64,000 nucleotides of DNA, taken from the NCBI GenBank assembly GCA_039619475.1, contig CM077115.1, positions 556,224,826-556,288,825 on the forward strand, given 5' to 3'. Positions within the stretch are counted from its first letter, which is position 1. Each line of letters begins with the position of its first letter. Shown here piece after piece: positions 1-10,540 of this stretch. The notes beneath the pieces are model-generated. The model was given only the letters and a program-made list of their open reading frames with translations, was not told where the DNA came from and ran no database searches. Origin of the DNA: Icerya purchasi (lineage: Eukaryota > Arthropoda > Insecta > Hemiptera > Monophlebidae). The translations under genes were made by a program, and so were the position numbers.

Positions 1-108
1 ATATACCTGCTGGGTTCGAATTTCTAAAGGATGTTTTTGTGAGAGGATTAAAGATTGTCGATAGCGCTGCGGATGAATCAGAAACCAACAGGGCTTTCAG
101 TGATGTAG

Positions 109-139
109 GCTCTACTTCTTCTTCTTCTTCTTCTTCTTC
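109..139. repeat. (TTC)n / (GAA)n microsatellite
   Basis: About ten TTC units. It sits exactly where the 3' tail of the minus-strand LINE remnant should be. Confidence 0.9.
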
Positions 140-560
140 GTGCAAACCGATTCAGGTATAGTTTAACCACTTTTCATGGATTCAATCATATGACGAAATA
201 CGTCTCAATTTCTTACAATCTGGAACAATTCTCCTACTTTTGTAACTCCAGTCCATTGCTTGATATTTTGGAGCCAAGAAATCCTTCTTCTTCCTCGTCC
301 CCTCCTCCCCTCTACCGCTCCCATCATAATTGTGTGCAGAAGGTGATATGTTGATCCTCTTATGAAATGTCGAAAGAAATTAATTTTGCGTTTTTTAATT
401 ATGTCCATTAATATCAGATTCGTCTTCATCAATTCTACAGGAAGAAGATTAATGCTGCTGACCGTTTTCTTTGATTTTCGAAATTTCGCTTCATCCCTGG
501 CCCTTCTAAATGAAAAAAATTTCATGGAAATCAATTTTTTTGCTGTATTCTAATTAAAAT
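109..560 (-). pseudogene. 3' remnant of endonuclease/reverse-transcriptase LINE (RTE/CR1-like)
   Basis: A 109-aa reading frame at 205-534 has the C-terminal signature of the arthropod endonuclease-reverse transcriptase LINEs: an 'IKKRKINFFRHFIRG' stretch (frequently IKKRKLxFxGHxIR in relatives), then a basic 'GRRGRGRRRISWLQNIKQW' block. A stop codon interrupts it just before the usual C-terminus, whose remains continue to about 150. The minus-strand 3' end runs into a (GAA)n tract at 109-139, which looks like the element's simple-repeat tail. Upstream coding sequence (endonuclease, RT palm) is missing, so this is a dead 5'-truncated copy. The clade is inferred from motif memory only; RTE-like and CR1-like are both possible. 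Confidence 0.6.
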
Positions 561-3200
561 TTCATTTTAACGATTTTTAACAATATCAATTACTATAGAA
601 TATTGTCAGTGTGCGAAAAAACACACCTAAACTTAACTAAACAAACCGTGGTCAAAAAAATCGAAATAATATAAGTCATTTAACTGAGTTCGAGCTTCTA
701 TAAAAGATCGATAATAGTCTACGTGTACCGCACGGTATGTAATTAGTGATCACTCTTTGTAGTATTTAAAAAACAAAAAAACTCATAGCACGTCAGTTGT
801 ACTGAAGCACATAGGAACATGGATCTTTTACCTGTTGCAGCATAAGTATTTGCACATAAGGCAACGAAACAGACAATTTAAACAGTTTCTTCTCATTTGT
901 AGTACTTAGTAAAGGGCGATAAGATACGTGTTTCCAACCCTTCAATGTGGAGGCGACTGAAGATAGTATCTATGTATAAGTATTGTCGCTTATAGTTGAA
1001 GTATCCAGATCGTTATTCATTTCTAAGTTCCAGTTTTTTCTTCGAAATTTGAAATGATTCTATTTCTTGTATCGAGTGTAAATCGATGTTAAAATCGATA
1101 ACTGTTATCGGTATATCGTACAAGCTTCAGTCGTCCACATGTTTGAACAGTTCCTTCAGTTCCGAACTCTAAGCGAGCAGATTTAATACAAAAAACTAAC
1201 GAATGTTCTTCCAAGGGGGAAGTATTGTTGTAAATTTAAAATGAGCAACCTTGTTTGTCATTAATAGCTGTCTGGATCGAACATGTATCTGCAATACTAT
1301 CGTGCGAAGTGGACGTTCATTCAATTTTCTTTTCATTTTCATTGTACTTCATCAGCTCGATCGAATTTAGGGCGGACGAATATTTCATATTTTCGATTAA
1401 AACGACGCTGGCAGGCTGTTTGTTCTTTTGTTTGAAGCCGAAAGGGGAAACGAAATCCAGGCACTTTGAGAGATCGATCGTTTTCAATCCACGTTTCGGA
1501 AAAATTAATTTACAACACAGAAAGAAACCGCCGGAATTCCTTTAGATTACTTTTATCTATTTCTTATTATTACAACGATGGATATTAACCCAGCCAAAGT
1601 GAAATTTTTGCATATTTCCAATGAGCGGCAGGAGGATTTGAACCGGGTACTGCCTGAAGGCTGGTTATTATTTTTATCAAAACATATAAACGGTAATTGC
1701 GATGCATTATTTTCTATTGCTTTTTTATTCGTGTGTATGGTGACTGTGGGGAATTTAAGAGTCAGAAATCCCGACAGATGAACTTTTATTGCTTACGTTT
1801 ACAATAAACAAAAAAGTGGATTATAAATTTATTAATATTAACTTAATATATATTTATAAATATATATTGTCTAATGTGTTTCAGCTCGATCTATTTCTGA
1901 ACTGTGACAGGTGGTAACGGGAACTCAGAATTCGGTTAATCAAAAGAGGTAATTTGGAATTGAGTCTCGCGGTTACTAACTAATTAACGATAAAACGAAC
2001 TCGTTCTAGTAAATGATGTCTTAGTTTTATTTTAAAATCGTTCAATCCGCAATTATTTGTGATTCAGTTTTACGGTATAATCATGGAAGAGGCGAAATTT
2101 CAGTTCAAAAAACGATTCGAAATGAAAAAAGGAAGATTAAAATGCATCTACAAAATCGTTTAAATTAATTCGAAAGGAAATACAAAATCTCGGGGGAAAG
2201 GTAGAAATAAATCCAAAAGATGATTCGTGAACTAAAAAAAAATGTCAGCTCGGGAAACTTTCAGAAGTGCCCAAACTTCGGAAAATGTTCGCAGAATTTA
2301 TCGATGCTCTAAATAATATGAGAAGTTCATGACAAATGAGTTGGAAAATATTCTATTTTTAAATGACGCACGCGCCGGAATTTTAGTAGCAAAATAAATT
2401 GATAAATCTTATCTTGTTTGCATATTGGTTGATGGGAAACCGTTTTGACAGTTGTCCGAATTCGCTTAACTGTTTATCGTAGACGCGTTTCGAAATGATA
2501 TATACACCTGATAAGTTGCAGTCTCTTACGCTTAAGTAGTTTCCGTTATATTTTAAGCAAAAGTAAAAGTCTTAATTTATCTTTTTCCGCAAAAATAATC
2601 ATTCTCGCCGACACACACCGAGTTTACATCGAGCGAATTCTGACGTTTTACTAATCGCAAGTCTCGCCTATCGTTTTCACTCACAAGATTGCCGAAGAAA
2701 ACGTCAACAACTTCGCCTAAGTTCTGATTATAATAAACGCGTGTTTGCCTTTTTATGGCCATTTGAACTAGTTGATTGTTTTTCGCGTTCGTTTTAAAGC
2801 CAGGCATTCGAGAATTGCAGAATTCTACCGTTATCATGCGAGCAATACATATATTTCTGTAGACGCCCTTTGAATTTTTTTCATCGATTTTTGTCGAACA
2901 GATTACGAAACATTCGATAATCCCAAATTTAGTGCTACCGTGACAAATTCCATTCAAATATTCACCAGTTTATAGAAAGTCTTATTGCTATATATTCAAT
3001 TTGTGATAGATACTTTAAAATTCGGAGTTTTCAACAAAAAAAAAAGAAAAGAAATAAATAAATAAAAAAAAAAAAACACCTTTAATAAAGCGCGATTTGT
3101 AAACGAACAAATATGATTTTATTACGAAATGATCGCATACATCGAAAATAATAATGCTTTATCTAAACACTCCTTCCAGCGATAACACAGCATAAGTAAC

Positions 3201-3250
<50 letters not shown>
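3201..3250. repeat. (AAT)n microsatellite
   Basis: Uninterrupted AAT/TAA units, about 16 copies, in AT-rich DNA. Confidence 0.95.
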
Positions 3251-3251
<1 letters not shown>

Positions 3252-3700
3252 TATTTAAGTATTAGCTTTAAATGTTTCGTATTTTTTTATACGCGTTTGA
3301 AAACAAAGAAACTATTTAAAAATAAAAAATGGAACAAAAATATTATTTTATAAAATTATTTTTAAGATCACTAAATTTTATTTGCGGCGATTTCGCGTGT
3401 TTTAACACGTCAGCTAGTCTTTTAATTTACTACTACTTCTAAGCCACGAGGAAAACATATTTCATTTAAATTTACTACAAAGTTATTTCTTTCGTACATG
3501 TTCGATGAACATTTCCAAATTTAATTTATCGATGTGAAATAACACGGAAATTAAAATAAAAATTGTCCAATTAAATATATAAAAAACAAGATCAATGTTT
3601 CTTGCGCGCTGCGGATTCTGTACACGTTTAAAAATTTACATTTATATAATAAAAAATTTAAAATATTTTTAATACATTTTCCCACAGCATTCCTGAAAGT

Positions 3701-3741
3701 CTATATATATATATATACATACATATATATCAGATATAGAT

Positions 3742-3798
<57 letters not shown>

Positions 3799-3815
3799 CA
3801 GATATTTATATATGA
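3701..3815. repeat. (TA)n-rich microsatellite
   Basis: Long TA/CATA dinucleotide tract with interruptions. Confidence 0.95.
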
Positions 3816-4188
3816 ATGCTTAAAAATGTTTGCACATTAAAAACTCAGAATTAATTAATACTATAACCCCGAGTTAGCGACTTTTTATCGGTCGAGAATG
3901 AAATGGTCGAGTTTTTACGTAGACGGAGTGTAATAAATGCGGAAAAGCACTGGTCGAATGAAATGAGTAGGCGCAGCGGTGAATGTTGGCCTATGTGTTA
4001 GGAGTGCAAAGAAATTACCTGATTTTTTTCGCTTATCAGTTGGCGTTCTTCCTTAATTAGCCTTGGAATTACCAGTTACCGAATTCTCCAGAAAACAGCC
4101 GAAAAGCAAAATTGAAACGATGTATCCCAAAAACTATAAAGCGGACGAGTTAGACTAGATTAAAACGGGAAAACGCGATCGCAACTAT

Positions 4189-4198
4189 CGTTTCGAGA
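4189..4198. repeat. 10-bp target-site duplication, left copy
   Basis: CGTTTCGAGA, identical to 9624-9633 and directly abutting the GGG terminus of the long-TIR element. Confidence 0.85.
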
Positions 4199-5201
4199 GG
4201 GTCACCCTCTTTCGGGCGCGATTTATCGGGCGCAGCTCTATCGGGCGCGACTCTATCGGGCGCAGCCTCTTTCGGGCGCAGGCGAACTCAGACCTTTTTA
4301 CAGATCACCTACGGTGATTTTCAGGTATCATCCGTTAAATGTTATCATCTGTGTTAGTGAGTAACACGACTTACCAAATACTGCTATCGGAAATTCCGTC
4401 CAAAAAATACCGTTCTTCGTTAACGATTTGGTTTTTCCGCGCGTATAGCATGTTATATATGCATATATAATCACAAAACACATATTTTACATGATTTTAT
4501 TCGGTTATTCACTTTTTTAAAATATTTTCTATTTTTTTTTATTTTTGAAATAACCACTTCAGCGTGAAATACTCCATAAACAGACTTTCGCGATGTAAAT
4601 TTAAGAGTTCTGTTAGCAATAGTGATACGAAACGGGCGAAAATTATTAATATTAATAATCGGTCAAATACATATTGGTTTTTTCATTTTTCTTTTTTTTT
4701 TGCTAACATATAGTCAACCGTATTTAAAAAATTACAAACTATCAACTCTACGCCATTTAAAATGTAACATAACTGTATTGAATTTGCTTCTGATACATAT
4801 TCCTTATATTATCTTTCTTTTTTATTCGTATCTAGCAACGTTTATTGAAGTTTTTTCTGTTATCTACGATTTTAATTATATATTTAATTCCTTGGCGATC
4901 CAACCCTGGTTTCAAAGAAATATCGAAAATGACAAGCAAAGGCGTAAAAATTTTTAAACATAAACACATTTATGTTAATACTGGGCGAGAAATATATACG
5001 ATATTTCAAATTAAAAATTAAATATCTTTGTTTTGAATTTAATATTATGTAAATGTAAATTATGGTAATCTTTAAATTAACTCATAGAATCTTCAGTACA
5101 TGAAACATCCTGTCGGCTAACTTTTCTTTTTTTTTTTAGTTCGTTTAGAAAAATGTTCAATCTTCAAAACACTGGACTAATATTATTTTCGTAAAAATTT
5201 T
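4199..5201 (+). repeat. Left ~1-kb terminal inverted repeat
   Basis: Reverse complement of 8619-9623 with substitutions and small indels. The outer ~90 bp (4205-4291) hold five copies of a ~15-bp unit ending in CGGGCGC. The arm contains a 111-aa frame at 4622-4957. Its first ~60 residues are repeated on the other arm, but it is hydrophobic, AT-driven and diverges at its end, so I do not call it a gene. Inner homology stops at the string CGTAAAAATTTT. Confidence 0.85.
4205..4291 (+). repeat. Subterminal CGGGCGC repeat array (left)
   Basis: Five units of the form CTCTATCGGGCGC plus 1-3 linker bases. They are strikingly GC-rich against the AT-rich surroundings. The mirror array lies at 9541-9620. 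Such subterminal repeats often bind transposase in long-TIR elements; binding here is inferred. Confidence 0.8.
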
Positions 5202-8200
5202 AATAAAACCAATAAGCAAGAAGCTTTTCTTGTTTTGTTTAATAATAAAGCGAGCGACTCATAAAAAAATTATAATAATTAGAAAAATCGACTCGGCAAT
5301 ACTCGATGCGTGTTTTGTAGGGGAAAAGAAAAAAGTAAAGAAATAAGTTGAGAAACAAAAGCGATTAAGTAATTTTCCACTGTGAAATAGTGTTTAATAA
5401 AAATAGGAAAAGAACCGTCAATGGCTACAACCACTTTGTAATTTACACGTTTGTTAGTTACAAAACGCGTTTTAACCGAATTTTTTTTTTTCTAGAATTT
5501 CGTTTTTTTACTAACTTATCACACTAAATTGCAATAATACTTTCTAAATATTGTCAGTTCAGCTGGGTTGGATTTGAGTAACACAAAGCTTTAAAAGGAA
5601 TAATTTGCAGGTATTCGTTATTCGAATCATCGTTCTATCAATTTACATTGAATATTTATAATAATAACTTTTTTGTCTTCTGTTTCTCATCACATCGGCT
5701 TTCTTTACTAAAGGTTTTTTGGTTCCATTTCGAAAAAAAAAAATTCTTTAGTGACGGTTAGGAATAATATGAAAGAAGCTGCTTATTGGTAATGACTGCA
5801 AAACCTAAATGAGAATTACCTTTTTCGACCTCAGTCTTATTTATTTATTTGGTCACGTCAATCAAGGACCTTTACCCGGTTTGCATTTCGGTAGTTTTGA
5901 TGTGTTGTTGCAAATACTAAATTATCCGTACGCTTGCTTGTTTTCTTTTTGTATTTGCTGAACAGAAAAGTCCCGTGGAGGCAAAATTTGATCAAAACAA
6001 TAAATGAGTAATTGTTAAAATGAGCACGATCGTCTATTTGTTTTTATATAGTTATTTCATTAATTTATTCAGAATGATTCGTCAATTAGCCTTAGTATGT
6101 TTGTTTTTATTTTTGTTCGATTCCTTTAGGTTGCTTTTTCAGATTTAACCTCATTTGACCTAAAAGTAAAACGCACAGAAAGAAAAAAATGTTTAATATT
6201 TATGAAAAAGTGAACTTGCTCCTGCGTGCATGTTTTGTAGTAAACGAAAACATAAAATGTCGTATGAAGTAGGCATGAAAGAGAGAAGAGGATAAATTTT
6301 GAACATATTTATAAGAAAAATAATATTCTAGTCCGTCGTTTTTTTGTTTCTTTTTTTCACATACGGTTTAAACACAACTGTGCCGATATCAAGTTGAGCC
6401 TGTTAAATTAGCTTACAGCATACTACACAAATTACAATGTTTGGTCGTTTAGTAATAACTGAAATTTTCAAAAACCACAAAAATTGGAACAATATCTTCA
6501 TTATTCTTCGATAAGGAATCAATCTTTCTTATATGAAATGGATACAGTTTTATTTAATAAATAGGTATTTTCTGTAACACGCACAAACAATATTTAAGTT
6601 ACCAACAATTTGAAACCTATAGTATGTATTGCGATAAAACTGTCGCAAAAAAATTATCCCCCCTTTCCGCAGGAATGATAATTTCTCAAACCATATATAT
6701 ATACAAGGTACAACCAGTGTTCATACAGCTAGTCGAATTAGAAATTATGTTTTTCCTCTTTCAGGTTTTCCCAACAAAATAAGAGTTTGCAATTATAATA
6801 TAATAATAATAGCATTAATTACAAATATAGAAATAAACGATTTCGAAATCTTACATATAAGTAATAATAATAGTACCTATAATACATGCAAACACTAAAG
6901 TTAACTAATTACATTATGTGGTACACCACGAAGATAATCTTCAAGCTGAAGCTGATTATAATTTGTTTCGACTTTCAACAAACATTTGTCGCAATCGACA
7001 TATTTCTTTTTTTTTACTTGGTTGCTTTTATCAGTAAGACTATGTTTTCTTTATTTTGTTGATATTATATCACGTTCATAGACGAATGACAGAAACCATT
7101 ATATGTCAACATCCTTTGCGGCATTCTTTTTCTTTTTCGGAACAGAAAAGTAAAAATAACAATAATGGCATGTTTTACACGCATTTATTGCACATTTTGT
7201 TATGTTCTTCTGTTAGGAAAATTAACCATTTTCTTAGAAATTTAAAACCGAATAGCCAATAGTACCGGTTATGAACAATGCAGGTAAATAAATTTCACCT
7301 CTTATGAAGCTATTCAGGATTTGGTAAAATAAACAAACTAAAGCACTACACTTATTTACAGAAAATAGTTTCATTCGTTAATTCTCTGTATTACGGTCAT
7401 TGTTAAGAATAGTCTATTCGAAAAATATTCTAGTAATTCTTCTTCCGCCGAATTAATAACTGCTTTACAATAAACTTATAGTCAATTCCAAGAAAAATAT
7501 ACGATTTTTTCCATGACGATTTTATCACTTTTGCTTCTTCTTTTATTCCTACGGATTCGCATATTGTAAAATATTCGAGGTCCTATTCATTACCTCTATT
7601 CAGTCACTTACAGGAAATCTCCCATGGTGAGAACCGAACCGACAAAAAAAATTGACGCCCGTTTGAGAAATATGAGCAGTTTACAATATATCCATAAAAT
7701 TATTTTCCGCATATATGCTTTTAGTGCTGTTGTATTTTTTAAGAATACTCACTGGCGATCGATATTTACTTGTTTTCTAAAATAATTACATATAGCGGTT
7801 ATAAAACAAATACATATATACTTTTAAGAATGTCAAATAGTTGTTTAAAAATCGGAAAATTTTTGTTACTTAGTTATGTTACTTTTATTACTAATGTTTT
7901 TGCATGATTTAAAAACGAATTCTGGTTTATGTAGGTCATATTTCACAGTAATAAGAAAAACGGATTCCAAGTAATTAATCCGTGTTACATAACGTGCATG
8001 ATTAAATATCTAGCTCTAAAATATTTATTTTTCAGGTAACTAGATTTTAGAAAAAATAAATAAATTAATAAAAAAAAATAAAATATAATTTTATCGCAAA
8101 TACAGCAAAGTGGTTGAGCATAATGATTGATTAGATCATTTTGCAATGTAGATGTATCTCATATATTTACAGTTTGCCACTTCATTCACATGTTTATAAA

Positions 8201-8618
8201 TACTAGCGTTCCCCCAATGATCCAAATTCGACCATAATTATCATTAAAAATTTTAGAAAAATATATATGAATTTGTATATTTCCAAAAAATTTTTCCCAC
8301 TCCTATACATTAGTTCATTATATATTTAAGAACAGATACTTCTATATGTACTTTCAATACGAAAATTAAATGATACCTTAAGATTTATTGCACTGTAAAA
8401 AAGCCAATAATGATGATTATTAAGAAAAATTAAAACATTTCAATAAGAACAGATTTACTGGCTGCAGCGATTTCCTTTTTCACATTTTTTATTACTTTTT
8501 TATTTAAATACGAAAAAAAAATTATAACTGTTTCCAAAATTTTGTGTACTGCTGCTCTAAAGATCATCAATAGTTACTAAACAGAAAAAAAAAACCAAAA
8601 AAATCGGTTAATAAACAG
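5202..8618. other. Interior of long-TIR element
   Basis: AT-rich, with no convincing coding region on either strand; the longest open frame is about 68 codons (7056-7262). It may be captured host DNA or a fully decayed transposase region. Confidence 0.55.
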
Positions 8619-9623
8619 AAAATTTTTACGAAAATAATATTAGTCCAGTGTTTTGAAGATTGAAAATTTTTCTAAACGAACTAAAAGAAAAAAAAAGGTT
8701 AGCCAGGCAGGATGTTTCATGTACTGAACATTCTGTGAGTTAATTTAAAGATTACCATAATTTATATTTACATAATATTAAATTCAATTAATATGTAATA
8801 CGGTACATTTTTCTCGCCCAGTATTAACATAAATGCGTTTATGTTTAAAAATTTTTACGCCTTTGCTTGTCATTTTCGATATTTCTTTGAAACCAGGGTT
8901 GGGTCGCCAAGGAATTAAATATATAATTAAAATCGTAGATAACAGAAAAAACTTCAATAAACGTTCCTAAAATAAACGTTGCTAGATACAAATAAAAAAG
9001 AAAGATAATATAAGGAATATGTGTATCAAAAGCAAATTCAATACAGTTATGTTACATTTTAAATGGCGTAGAGTTGATAGTTTGTAATTTTTTAAATACG
9101 GTTGACTATATGTTAGCAAAAAAAAAAGAAAAATGAAAAAACCGATATGTATTTGACCGATTATTAATATTAATAATTTTCGCCCGTTTCGTATCACTAT
9201 TGCCAACAGAACTCGTTTACATCGCGAAAGTCTGTTTATGAGTATTTCACGCTTAAGTCGTTATTTCAAAAAAAAAAAAAAATAGAAAATATTTTAAAAA
9301 AGCGAATAACCGAATAAAATCATGTAAAATATGTGTTTTGTGATTATACATATATTTATGCATATAAAACATGCCATACGCGCGGAAAAACCAAATCGTT
9401 AACGAAGAACGGTATTTTTTGGACGGAATTTCTGATAGCAGTATTTGGTAAGTCGTGTTTCTCACTAACACAGATGACAACGTTTAACGGATGATACCTG
9501 AAAATCACCGTAGGTGGTCTGTAAAAAGGTCTGAGTTCGCCTGCGCCCGAAAGAGGCTGCGCCCGATAGAGTCTGCGCCCGATAGAGTCGCGCCCGCTTT
9601 TTCGCGCCCGATAGAGCGGTCCC
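8619..9623 (-). repeat. Right ~1-kb terminal inverted repeat
   Basis: Inverted copy of the left arm. The outer 9541-9620 carries the mirror CGGGCGC array; one unit has AAAAGCGGGCGC in place of the ATCGGGCGC form. Ends in CCC, followed directly by the right copy of the 10-bp duplication. Confidence 0.85.
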
Positions 9624-9633
9624 CGTTTCGAGA
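9624..9633. repeat. 10-bp target-site duplication, right copy
   Basis: CGTTTCGAGA, perfect match to the left copy. Confidence 0.85.
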
Positions 9634-10467
9634 TGCCATAAAATTTCGAAATAAAAAATCACAGTACCTTTACTCTCATTCGAACATACGACACTAATGA
9701 GTGATTTTTTTTGATTTTTCAGTTTTCAGTACGTGTTGCATAAAAATTTAATATTACAGTTTTACTTCCCTTTTATTTTTAAATTCATTTATGATTTTCG
9801 GCATTTGGCCGATTTATTCAATTGTTTATAGCAAAAAAATTAATTTTCTAATTAATATTTATATTATTCGTTAGTCGAGCCAAATTCGGAACTTGCTTAA
9901 ACGGCATCTTACCGGTTAGCCGAACCATTCCTTAAAATTACCTGAGTGTATCTTTTTCCACATTTCGAAATATAATCAATGGATTGCAAATAAGATTGTT
10001 CGTAGATTAGACGACACACCGTGGAGACCTTAAGACTACGCAAGAGAACGCAATCACGTGTGATAAGTCTGGTTCACGGTAATCAAGATTAAATAAACCA
10101 TTTTTAGAAGAAAAAAAACGCTCATGCCCGGTAACATTGGAGAAGCTAAAGAAACAACCACCTTTTTTTTGTTCAAACCTGAAAAATGAAACGAAAAATT
10201 TCAGGCGATGGCGAGCAAAAAAAACAAAAAATTACCTTACCATATTTCATACAAAGAAATCAAATAAGCGCCGATAAGCAAATAGAAAAATAATTGGCGA
10301 GACGAAAAGATTTTTTATTTTTTTGAGCGTCAAATAATTCAATTTAGGACGATTTTGAAAAAGTTATGGGAAGTATTGGTATGTGTCCTGCCGCGATATT
10401 TCTCGCGAATTATGCATTTGAGACGGTGGTAATGATGGCCCGATAGGGGATTGAACCACTTACTTAA

Positions 10468-10540
10468 CCCTTTCATTGCAGCTTCACCAATGTTTTTAAA
10501 TATCAGCCATTAAAAGGTAGCGACGTTTCCAATGAAAGGG
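10468..10540. mobile_element. piggyBac-like MITE (73 bp)
   Basis: Perfect 11-bp inverted ends CCCTTTCATTG / CAATGAAAGGG. The left flank is TTAA, the piggyBac-superfamily target. The right flank is TTTA, one base off the expected duplication. The interior is too small to code. Beginning with CCC next to TTAA is characteristic of piggyBac ends; the altered right TTAA lowers confidence. Confidence 0.5.

Larger units (their letters stand above)
561..4188. other. AT-rich non-coding stretch
   Basis: No recognisable gene. It holds short orphan reading frames only. The longest is a 126-aa minus-strand frame at 2577-2957 with no motif I recognise. Simple repeats lie at 3201-3250 and 3701-3815. A short tRNA-like 3' half (box B like, minus strand) may lie near 1625-1660, but no matching 5' half was seen. 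Confidence 0.6.
4199..9623. mobile_element. Long-TIR Foldback/Mutator-like element, 5,425 bp, non-autonomous
   Basis: The two ends are about 1-kb inverted copies of each other (4199-5201 and 8619-9623). The termini match: left GGGTCACCCTCTTTCGGGCGC, right read inward GGGACCGCTCTATCGGGCGC. The element is flanked by a perfect 10-bp direct repeat CGTTTCGAGA at 4189-4198 and 9624-9633, as expected for a target-site duplication. Duplications of 9-11 bp with long TIRs are typical of Mutator-like elements, and Foldback elements have repeat-rich TIRs with 9-bp duplications. The 3.4-kb interior (5202-8618) is AT-rich with no reading frame I can link to a transposase, so it is probably non-autonomous. 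The arms differ by scattered substitutions and short indels, so the insertion is not very recent. Superfamily is inferred from structure only. Confidence 0.85.

Noticed and set aside
1625..1660. tRNA-like 3' half on the minus strand
   Set aside because: GGTTCAAATCC box B fits, but no 5' half or closing acceptor stem was seen.
2577..2957. 126-aa minus-strand frame
   Set aside because: No recognisable motif and no supporting context; listed only as an orphan inside the non-coding stretch.
4622..4957. 111-aa frame repeated in part on both arms of the long-TIR element
   Set aside because: Strongly hydrophobic, AT-driven, not the same length on the two arms and without any motif; repetition is explained by the arms themselves.
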